The notes beneath the pieces were generated by a model that worked only from the letters and a program-made list of their open reading frames with translations, searched no databases and had not been told where the DNA came from. From NCBI GenBank assembly GCA_021325515.1, contig JAJPHC010000059.1, positions 1 through 37,509 of the forward strand: a stretch of DNA of 37,509 nt, in the 5' to 3' direction. The translations under genes and the position numbers were made by a program. Positions 8,367-14,851 of the stretch are shown in pieces (position 1 is the first letter of the stretch; each line of letters begins with the position of its first letter). The DNA comes from Acidobacteriota bacterium (GTDB taxonomy: Bacteria; Acidobacteriota; Thermoanaerobaculia; Gp7-AA8).

Positions 8367-8789
8367 ATGCCGAAAGAAGCAGCAGGCTGGCAATGCCCAT
8401 CCTGCGGCCGTCGATTCACGCAGCGGACGCGTGAACATTCCTGCGATCTCACCTCGCTCGACGCGCATCTCGCGCGTGCATCCGCGGAGGTCCGCGAGAC
8501 CTTCGACGCTCTGCGCGCGATGCTGAGCAGCATCGGCGCGATGCACATCAATCCGCTGAAGACGATGATCACGCTCTCGACCACGAAGAACTTCGCCGGC
8601 CTCACCATTCGCAGGACCGCGATCGACCTCGGATTCTTTCTGCCGCGGCAGGAGCGAAGCGGGCGAATCGTCCGCACCGAAAAAATCTCGGCGACGAAGA
8701 TCGCCCATCACGTGCTGCTCGCGTCGCCGGGTGACGTCGACGAACAATTGGAGCAATGGCTGCGCGAGTCGTATGCTGTCGCATCATGA
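8367..8789 (+). CDS. DUF5655 domain protein with N-terminal zinc-binding motif
   Basis: A protein of 140 aa. It opens with [10 protein letters not shown] and a following HSC, a probable zinc site (C10, C13, H25/C26). The rest matches the DUF5655 pattern: [20 protein letters not shown], then a beta-rich region ending in the [17 protein letters not shown] helix. The function of the family is not known; it resembles small single-domain proteins related to DUF1801/YdhG. A short AGGA lies 4-5 nt before the ATG. The stop overlaps the mscL start (ATGA), so the two are translationally coupled. That coupling is the only contextual hint. Confidence 0.75.
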   Translation: MPKEAAGWQCPSCGRRFTQRTREHSCDLTSLDAHLARASAEVRETFDALRAMLSSIGAMHINPLKTMITLSTTKNFAGLTIRRTAIDLGFFLPRQERSGRIVRTEKISATKIAHHVLLASPGDVDEQLEQWLRESYAVAS

Positions 8790-9220
8790 GTATCGGAAAA
8801 GAATTCAAGGAATTCGCGCTGAAGGGCAACGTGCTCGATCTCGCGATCGGCGTCATCATCGGCGCGGCCTTCGGCACCGTCGTGAAGTCGTTCACCGAAG
8901 ACATCCTGATGCCGCCGCTGGCACTCCTCACCGGCCATCCGGATTTCTCGAACAAGTTCATCGTGCTCAGCGGCGGTCATTTCGACACGCTCGCACAGGC
9001 GAAGGCCGCGGGCGCCGCGACGCTGAACTACGGCCTCTTCATCAACGCGGTGATCAATTTCCTCCTGGTCGCGTTCGCAGTGTTCATGGTGGTGAAGTGG
9101 TTCAACAAACTGCGGCGAGAGCCCGAGCCCGCCGCGCCGAACACACGAGAGTGTCCCGAGTGCCTCTCCCCGATTCCCCTGGGCGCCAAGCGCTGCAAGT
9201 TCTGCACTGCGGGGGTGTAG
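8786..9220 (+). CDS. mscL: Large-conductance mechanosensitive channel MscL with C-terminal zinc ribbon
   Basis: Releases osmolytes when membrane tension rises on hypo-osmotic shock. The protein is 144 aa from the ATG at 8786 (overlapping ATGA with DUF5655). The N-terminal amphipathic helix and TM1 read [20 protein letters not shown], continuing [21 protein letters not shown]2 is [19 protein letters not shown]. After a short linker with PEPAAP, the tail carries two CPxC/CxxC pairs (CPEC...CKFC), a zinc-ribbon extension in place of the usual C-terminal coiled helix. Such ribbon-tailed MscL proteins occur in several phyla. The 9-bp minisatellite begins 2 bp after the stop. Confidence 0.95.
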   Translation: MSIGKEFKEFALKGNVLDLAIGVIIGAAFGTVVKSFTEDILMPPLALLTGHPDFSNKFIVLSGGHFDTLAQAKAAGAATLNYGLFINAVINFLLVAFAVFMVVKWFNKLRREPEPAAPNTRECPECLSPIPLGAKRCKFCTAGV

Positions 9221-9222
9221 GA

Positions 9223-9275
9223 ATGGGACGGATGGGACGGATGGGACGGATGGGACCGATGGGACCGATGGGCGG
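9223..9275. repeat. 9-bp minisatellite (ATGGGACSG), about six units
   Basis: Three copies of ATGGGACGG, two of ATGGGACCG and one partial copy run head to tail immediately after the mscL stop. If mscL were read through, the unit would encode Met-Gly-Arg/Pro triplets. The same unit, in opposite orientation (CCCATCGGT type), recurs at 9357-9398 and 9459-9500. The left block and the right blocks can therefore pair as an inverted repeat. Confidence 0.85.
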
Positions 9276-9300
9276 AAACAGGCAGGTTGAGTTCCCGCCA

Positions 9301-9508
9301 TCACACGATCTCGATTGCAAGCAGCGCGATGTCATCGCGCAGCACGTCAGGTTCCACCCATAGGTCCCATAGGTCCCATCGGTCCCATTCGTCCCATCCA
9401 ATTCACACGATCTCGATTGCAAGCAGCGCGATGTCATCGCGCAGCACGTCAGGTTCCACCCATAGGTCCCATCGGTCCCATCGGTCCCATTCGTCCCATC
9501 CATCCAAT
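9301..9508. repeat. Two tandem copies of the PP2C gene's 3' end, each capped by minisatellite
   Basis: Unit A (9301-9402, 102 bp) and unit B (9403-9508, 106 bp) each start with the reverse complement of the last codons and stop of the following minus-strand gene (encoding RDDIALLAIEIV-stop). A shared stretch encoding EPDVL then follows, and finally 4-4.5 copies of the CCCATNGGT unit. The real gene end at 9509 is the third member of the series. In the copies the residues before RDD read EPDVL, whereas the gene itself reads DAPP, so they are not simple duplicates of the present gene end. No gene is visible in 9221-9508. Confidence 0.85.
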
Positions 9509-11701
9509 TCACACGATCTCGATTGCAAGCAGCGCGATGTCGTCGCGCGGGGGGGCGTCGCCGCGGCGTTCGTGCAGCACTTCTGCGAGAGATGCGCATG
9601 CTTCGGAGAGCGTCTGCTTCCGCGCCGCGATGAAATGCTGCTCCAGCGACTCGAGTCCGAATCGCTCGCCGTAGAGATCCTCGTCATCGATCAGCCCGTC
9701 GCTGTACAGGACGACGCGATCGCCAGCCTGCAGCGCGACTTCGGCATCCACGAATCCATCGCCGAGGCCGAGGCCGAGGAGGGGTCCGTTCGACACGAGG
9801 CGCTCGACGGTTCCGTCGATGCGGACCACGATCGGTGCAGGATGGCCCGCGCAGGCGTAGCGCAGCGTGTCGCCATCGATCACTGCGAAGACGAGCGTCA
9901 GATATCGGCCGAACCGCTCGAACGGAAACTCACGCTCGAGCTGCTTCATGACGCGTGACGGCAGCTCGCTCGTCATCGACAGCAGGCGCTGCGACACGAC
10001 GGACGCCATCAGCACGGATGCGGCTCCCTGCCCGCTCACGTCGACGAGAAACGCCGCGCGGCCGGAGACATTGAAGATGTCGCCGCCCACTTCGAGCGAG
10101 CGTTGGAACAGCGACGCGGCATCGAAGCCGACCGCGGAGACTTCGTCCTGCAGTTGCAGCGTGCGCTGCACGTCGATCGCCGCGTTGAGATCTTCGCTCA
10201 GCTTGCGCGCTTCGATCTCCGCCGGCGGCTGCACCTGATGCTGCGGCCGCAGCAGGTCGAAGACCGTCTTGACGGGAGCGAAGGTCGCGGCCGGAACCTC
10301 GACACAGATCGTGTTCCAACCAGCCATTGCACCATTCCAGAGGCCGGGCCGCTCCAGCGCACTCAGCTCGCGCCCTTCGTACGACTTCTTCGAAATGAAG
10401 ATCGAATCAGAGTCGACGAAGCGCTCCAGATCGAACGGTTCACCGCGCCAGGAGCGGAGCCCGCAGACGAGGTCGACGGGATTGAAGTGCGTCGACGATT
10501 TGAAAATCGCGACCTGCCGCGGGTCGGTGCCGTCGACCTGCGCGGACTCGACGATCTGCACCGAGCGGACGCCGTCACTGCCCACGACCCAGAACGGCGC
10601 GCCGCCCGGCTCGCCTTCGTTGATCACGACGCCGCACACGCGCAGCGGGCGGTCGAGCGCTTCGAACACGAAGCGGCGCTTCTCGTCGGCCGTGGCCAGC
10701 ATCCGATCCGGCCGCCGCGCAAAACGAAACGCTGCCAGCGCGAGCGCGCGGTCGAGCATCGCCTCCGGCACATCCTCGCGCGAGCACGCCTCCAGCAGCT
10801 CGAACACTTCCTGCTGAATGCGGAGGAGATAGCCGATGAGGATCTGCTTCCAGCGAACGACTTCGCCATTCGCTTCATCGGGAACGATGTTGTCGATGTT
10901 CTTGATGACGACGATGTCGCCGCCGGCGAGCTGCAGGTTGCGCAGCAGCGAGCCATGTCCGCCCGGCCGCAGCAGCAACTCACCCGCCGATGTGCGGAAC
11001 GGATTGCCCTGTGCGTCGATCGCGAGCGTGTCGGTGGACGGATGCTGCTCGGAGAATGACACCTTCAGCGCGCCGCCGCGCCGCTTCCGCAGCACTTCCG
11101 GCTCCAGCATCGCGAGCGTCTCCTCGAATTCGCCGCGAAACTCCGGAGCGACCGTGAAGTGCATGCTGCACGCGTAGCGCGTTCCCTCGAGGAGCTGCTC
11201 TTCGAACGCAGTGCGCGCCTTCTCGACGCGATGAAACGGGATCAGCCCCTTCGGCTTCTGCGCGTATCCCATCTCCTCGAGCAAGGTCGCGAGCAGGCGG
11301 CGCTCGCCCGCTTCATCCTCGCCCGCAGTTCCTGCGCGTTCGCGCAACTCCGCGGCGAAGGCGAAGGCATCGAGATGCTCGAAGAACTCGCGGCCGGCAG
11401 GTGATGCAGACGGGCGCCGCTGATCCTGCAGCGCAGCGATGAGGTCCTTGAACATGCGCGTCGCGGCGCCCGACGCCGGCACGAACTTCATCACGCGGCC
11501 TGCATCGGCAGCGGCCTCGGCGCGATCGAGCAGCGAGCGCTGATCGATCTCGCGAATGCGTGAGATTCCGTCGCCGACGGTCGACGGCCGGTCGAGCCGG
11601 ATCGCCTGCGGAGGGTTGCGCAGCAGACCGATCTGCCTCTCCGCCTCTTCTCTGGTAATCCCGTGCTGAGCGAGCCGTTGAAGGTCGTCGTTGGAGAACA
11701 T
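9509..11701 (-). CDS. DUF4301 domain fused to PP2C/SpoIIE-type phosphatase
   Basis: A protein of 730 aa in one unbroken frame. Residues about 1-490 match DUF4301: FVPASGAATRMFKDL (74-87), KGLIPFH, HFTVAPE, SFSEQHPSTDT, LRPGGHGSLLRNL (244-256) and IKNIDNIVPD (266-275). The GGHG and NIDN features recall sugar-nucleotidyltransferase folds, so a nucleotidyltransferase-like fold is possible but unproven. A helical linker (EIEARKLSEDLNAAIDVQRTL) leads to a SpoIIE-like phosphatase (about 520-730) with VGGDIFNVSG, VDVSGQGAASVLMA, YSDGLID and the terminal RDDIALLAI. The metal aspartates are kept, although the usual GDYYD is GDIFN and SGHG is SGQG. Its 3' end is the template-like end of the repeat array. 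A small gene lies 21 bp upstream on the same strand. Confidence 0.83.
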   Translation of the reverse strand: MFSNDDLQRLAQHGITREEAERQIGLLRNPPQAIRLDRPSTVGDGISRIREIDQRSLLDRAEAAADAGRVMKFVPASGAATRMFKDLIAALQDQRRPSASPAGREFFEHLDAFAFAAELRERAGTAGEDEAGERRLLATLLEEMGYAQKPKGLIPFHRVEKARTAFEEQLLEGTRYACSMHFTVAPEFRGEFEETLAMLEPEVLRKRRGGALKVSFSEQHPSTDTLAIDAQGNPFRTSAGELLLRPGGHGSLLRNLQLAGGDIVVIKNIDNIVPDEANGEVVRWKQILIGYLLRIQQEVFELLEACSREDVPEAMLDRALALAAFRFARRPDRMLATADEKRRFVFEALDRPLRVCGVVINEGEPGGAPFWVVGSDGVRSVQIVESAQVDGTDPRQVAIFKSSTHFNPVDLVCGLRSWRGEPFDLERFVDSDSIFISKKSYEGRELSALERPGLWNGAMAGWNTICVEVPAATFAPVKTVFDLLRPQHQVQPPAEIEARKLSEDLNAAIDVQRTLQLQDEVSAVGFDAASLFQRSLEVGGDIFNVSGRAAFLVDVSGQGAASVLMASVVSQRLLSMTSELPSRVMKQLEREFPFERFGRYLTLVFAVIDGDTLRYACAGHPAPIVVRIDGTVERLVSNGPLLGLGLGDGFVDAEVALQAGDRVVLYSDGLIDDEDLYGERFGLESLEQHFIAARKQTLSEACASLAEVLHERRGDAPPRDDIALLAIEIV

Positions 11702-11722
11702 GTTCGCGATGCGAACAGTACC

Positions 11723-11863
11723 TCAGTCCGTTACGCGCAGTGGATTCGAGATCTCGCGGCGGTAACGCTCCTCACGCTCGCGATCGTCGTCGCTCGCCTC
11801 GCGCTTCTCGTCCTTGATCTCGATCTCCGGCTTGCCTGCCTTGATTTCGACATCGTCGGCCAT
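11723..11863 (-). CDS. Small, highly charged hypothetical protein (46 aa)
   Basis: The frame from the ATG at 11863 encodes a 46-residue protein that is almost all charged residues (EIEIKDEKREASDDDREREE). Codon third positions are G or C nearly throughout, as in neighbouring genes, which supports coding. It ends 21 bp before the DUF4301-PP2C start and may share its transcript. No Shine-Dalgarno is obvious. The frame is open up to an ATG at 11944, but that extension would overlap the divergent kinase promoter and start. No family is recognised. Confidence 0.45.
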   Translation of the reverse strand: MADDVEIKAGKPEIEIKDEKREASDDDREREERYRREISNPLRVTD

Positions 11864-11915
11864 GGAAGCAACGTAGGCCCGGAAATCGGTTTCGGCAATG
11901 CTTTGCGGAGAGAGG

Positions 11916-11921
11916 GATAAT
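11916..11921 (+). promoter_or_regulatory. Candidate -10 box (GATAAT) of the TPR kinase gene
   Basis: GATAAT matches the TATAAT consensus at five of six positions and ends 12 nt before the ATG at 11934. A start site about 7 nt downstream of the box would leave a leader of roughly 6 nt. No convincing Shine-Dalgarno or -35 is present. Confidence 0.4.
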
Positions 11922-11933
11922 CGCCTGCAACCG

Positions 11934-14765
11934 ATGTCGTCCATCCCCGATGATCTTCCTGAAGATCCTCAGAGCTCGTACAACCCCGAGATCACCGAGA
12001 TTCTGAGCACGCCGGTTCCGCGCGGCGGCTCACTCGCCGAAACGAGGCCGCTTCGAAAACTGATCGCCGATTTCGACCTCCTCAACCTCGCGGGCGAGGG
12101 CGGCTTCGGCGAAGTATGGCGCGCGAATCAATACTCGCTCGCGCGCATCGTTGCGCTGAAGCGCGTGCGCTCCGGCATGCGGAACACGAGCGCGATCGAA
12201 GAGGCCTTCCGCATCGAAGCGCTGACGACCGCCCGCCTCGAGCATCCCAACATCATCCCGATGTACGACCTCGGCGCGGACGAAGCCGGATTGCCCGTCC
12301 TCGTCATGCGCTACGTCGAAGGGCACACGTGGCTGTCGCTGCTCAACAGGGATTTCTCCGCACTGCCGGCCGCCGATTTTCTCGCCAAGCATCTGCCGAT
12401 CCTCATCGATGTCGCGCAGGCCACGGCCTATGCACATTCGCGCGGCGTCGTCCATCGCGATCTCAAGCCGTCGCAGGTGATGCTCGGCGAGTTCGGCGAA
12501 GTGCTGTTGATGGACTGGGGACTGGCGGTCGCGCTCTATCGCAGGCCGAAGGACGTCGCGGATGCGGACCTGGCAACGGGCGGCACGAATCCGGCGGGCA
12601 CGGTCGCATACATGGCGCCGGAACAGACGCAGCGCTCCACGGACCACATCGGACCCTGGACCGACGTCTATCTTCTCGGCGGCATTCTCTACACGCTGCT
12701 GACGTCGCGGCCGCCGCATGACGCCGGCGATGCGCGCACTGCGTTCGAGATGGCGCGCGATGGCCGCTTCGTCGATCCGATCGAAGCAGCCGCAGGACGC
12801 GAGGTTCCGGAAGAGCTGCGGCAACTCGTCTTCGAATGCCTCGAGCCCGATCGCGAGAAGCGGATCCAGTCGGCGTCGCAGATCGTCGAACGGCTGCAGG
12901 CGTATCTCTCCGGCGCGGGGAAGCGGAGCGAGTCGGAGGCGATGGCGGCCCGTGCGGCGGCGATGCTGAAGGAGTCGGATGGATCCTACGCATCGCTCGG
13001 CCCGATCAAGGATCTGTTGCAGCGCGCGGCGATCTCCTGGCGCGACAACCCGCGGGTTCCGCCGCTCCTCGAGGAAGCCTCGGAACGATTCGCGCGCGCG
13101 GCGATTCGCAATCGCGACCTCATGCTCGCGCGCATCGAAGCGGGACGCGTGGCGAATCACGATCGGCGCGAGGCGCTGCTCGAAGAGATCAGCGAGCGCG
13201 AAGAGCGAACGAAGGCGATCGCACGCCAGCGCCGCCTCGCCGGACTCCTCGTGGCGACGCTCCTCGCCGTGATCGTCATCGGCGGCGGCATCTACACCTG
13301 GCTCCTCACCCGCGCGCAATCCGAAGAAAAGGCGGCGCACGCGCGTGCCGAGAAACTGCTCGAGTTCATGCTGCGCGATCTGCGCATCGGACTGGAGCCG
13401 ATCGGACGCCTCGACCTGCTGGACGGCGTCTCACAGCAGGCGCTCAGGTATTTCGATTCGATCCCGAGCGGCTCGCTGTCGGATGCGGAACGCGCCCAGC
13501 GCGCGACGATGCTCGACGCGATCGGCTATGTGCTCAGGATGCGCGGCAAGCTCGATGATGCGGAGAAGGCGTTCGACGAATCCGCTGCGATTCGCGGCGA
13601 GCTGCTGCGCAGGGATCCTGCGAATCACGACCGCCAGATCGACGTCGCAATGTCCCGCTACTACCACGGCGTGATCGCCCGTGCCCGCGGCGACATGAAG
13701 ACGGCGATCTCCGACATGCGCACGTCGCAGCACATGATCGAGGCGAACCTCGCGGCCGAGCCGCATCATCTCGAGTGGAAACGAGAGCTCGCGTCGCGGC
13801 ACAGCCAGATCGGCGACATGCTCACGCAGCAGGGCGACGTGAAGGGAGCGCTCGCCGAATATGTGGCGAGCACCGATCTGCTCGAGACGATCGCCGCGGC
13901 ATCGCCCGATGATCATCAGTTGCGCGAAGAGCTCGGCGTCAGCCACAGCAAGATCGGCGATGTGCTCGACGCCCAGGGCGATGGCGATGGTTCGCTGCGC
14001 GAGTACCGGCACTACCTGTCGATCATGAGCGGCCTGACCGAGAAGGAGCCGGCGAATCTCGCATGGCGGCGCGAGCTCGCGGTCGCGCACAACAGCATCG
14101 GCTGGGCGCTTCGCTCGAAGGGTCAGCTCGACGATGCGATCGCGGAATTCCAGCAGCAGCGCGAGATCATGGAAGACATCACCGCGAAGGAACCGGGCAA
14201 CACCGCCTGGCAGCGCGAGCTCGCGTTCTCGCATGCGGTGATCGGCCGCGTCTTCAAGGCGAAGGGCGACATCGCACCGGCGATCGGACACATCACGAAG
14301 GCCAGGGAGATCCTCGGCGCATTCGCCGCGCGCGATCCGTCGAATGCCTCCTGGTCGCGCGATTACGCGATGGCTGCGGCACTGCTCGGCGAGACGCTGT
14401 TCCAGGGAAGGAATTTCGCCGAGGCGTCGGAGGAGATGACGAAGGCGATCGCCACGATGGAGCGCCTCAGCGCGATGGAGCCATCGAACGCCGGCTGGAC
14501 GCGCGATCTCGCTCAGGCGCGGCGCACGCACGCTTCCGTTCTCCTCGCGCTGGGCCGACGCGAGGATGCGAACACGCAACTCGAGAAAGCAGTGACGGCG
14601 ATGCAGCCGCTGACGCGCGATGTGGCGAACGCGCCCGTGGCATTCCTCGACACGCACGCGTCCGCACTCCTGCTCCTCGGCCGCCGCGCAGAGGCGCTGA
14701 CGATGATCGGCGAGCTGGCCAGGCGCGGGTACAAGGATCCCGCGTACATGGCGCTCGTGAAGTAA
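11934..14765 (+). CDS. Transmembrane Ser/Thr protein kinase with C-terminal TPR-like repeats
   Basis: From the ATG at 11934 the protein is 943 aa. The kinase domain (about 47-325) has the P-loop GEGGFGEVW (54-62), the ATP lysine VALKR (K76), the catalytic loop HRDLKPSQ (D176), the metal site DWG (D194) and an APE (228-230). The Asn normally ending HRDxKxxN is Gln181. DWG in place of DFG is usual for this kinase subgroup. A coiled region leads to one membrane helix (about 434-456). The C-terminal half holds about six repeats of roughly 50 aa with the pattern P-x-N-x-x-W-x-R-[ED]-L-A (for example EPANLAWRRELA and EPGNTAWQRELA), a TPR-type sensor. Target unknown. It is followed 86 bp later by a second kinase gene. 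Confidence 0.92.
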   Translation: MSSIPDDLPEDPQSSYNPEITEILSTPVPRGGSLAETRPLRKLIADFDLLNLAGEGGFGEVWRANQYSLARIVALKRVRSGMRNTSAIEEAFRIEALTTARLEHPNIIPMYDLGADEAGLPVLVMRYVEGHTWLSLLNRDFSALPAADFLAKHLPILIDVAQATAYAHSRGVVHRDLKPSQVMLGEFGEVLLMDWGLAVALYRRPKDVADADLATGGTNPAGTVAYMAPEQTQRSTDHIGPWTDVYLLGGILYTLLTSRPPHDAGDARTAFEMARDGRFVDPIEAAAGREVPEELRQLVFECLEPDREKRIQSASQIVERLQAYLSGAGKRSESEAMAARAAAMLKESDGSYASLGPIKDLLQRAAISWRDNPRVPPLLEEASERFARAAIRNRDLMLARIEAGRVANHDRREALLEEISEREERTKAIARQRRLAGLLVATLLAVIVIGGGIYTWLLTRAQSEEKAAHARAEKLLEFMLRDLRIGLEPIGRLDLLDGVSQQALRYFDSIPSGSLSDAERAQRATMLDAIGYVLRMRGKLDDAEKAFDESAAIRGELLRRDPANHDRQIDVAMSRYYHGVIARARGDMKTAISDMRTSQHMIEANLAAEPHHLEWKRELASRHSQIGDMLTQQGDVKGALAEYVASTDLLETIAAASPDDHQLREELGVSHSKIGDVLDAQGDGDGSLREYRHYLSIMSGLTEKEPANLAWRRELAVAHNSIGWALRSKGQLDDAIAEFQQQREIMEDITAKEPGNTAWQRELAFSHAVIGRVFKAKGDIAPAIGHITKAREILGAFAARDPSNASWSRDYAMAAALLGETLFQGRNFAEASEEMTKAIATMERLSAMEPSNAGWTRDLAQARRTHASVLLALGRREDANTQLEKAVTAMQPLTRDVANAPVAFLDTHASALLLLGRRAEALTMIGELARRGYKDPAYMALVK

Positions 14766-14839
14766 GCGCGGCGAAACCGGTCTCATGCAGAGCTGCAACC
14801 AAACCAAAAACCTGCAGGCCGCGATGCGCGCGAACCGTC

Positions 14840-14845
14840 TATCCT
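14840..14845 (+). promoter_or_regulatory. Candidate -10 box (TATCCT) of the propeller kinase gene
   Basis: TATCCT ends 6 nt before the GTG at 14852. The usual spacing from a -10 box to the first transcribed base would place the transcript start on the GTG itself, giving a leaderless mRNA. The 86-bp gap from the upstream kinase gene holds nothing else that is clear. Confidence 0.35.
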
Positions 14846-14851
14846 TTCACG

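Noticed and set aside
7165-8526. A 453-codon plus-strand frame antisense to the nucleotidase gene
   Set aside because: The minus strand encodes a complete metallophosphatase with signal peptide; the plus frame is Arg-rich without motifs.
9223-9508. Tandem array that could suggest a CRISPR
   Set aside because: Units are 9 bp head to tail or about 100 bp with gene-end content. There are no regular repeat-spacer intervals of CRISPR size and no cas genes.
12030-14807. Two long open frames on the minus strand (about 436 and 458 codons) antisense to the TPR kinase gene
   Set aside because: They are Arg-rich mirror frames of a GC-rich gene with clear kinase and TPR motifs on the plus strand; no recognisable domains.
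14063-14851. Upstream extension of the propeller kinase into the preceding gene
   Set aside because: The residues before the GTG at 14852 are a shadow of the TPR region; the kinase N-terminus begins naturally at TIAPGTRLGRYEI.
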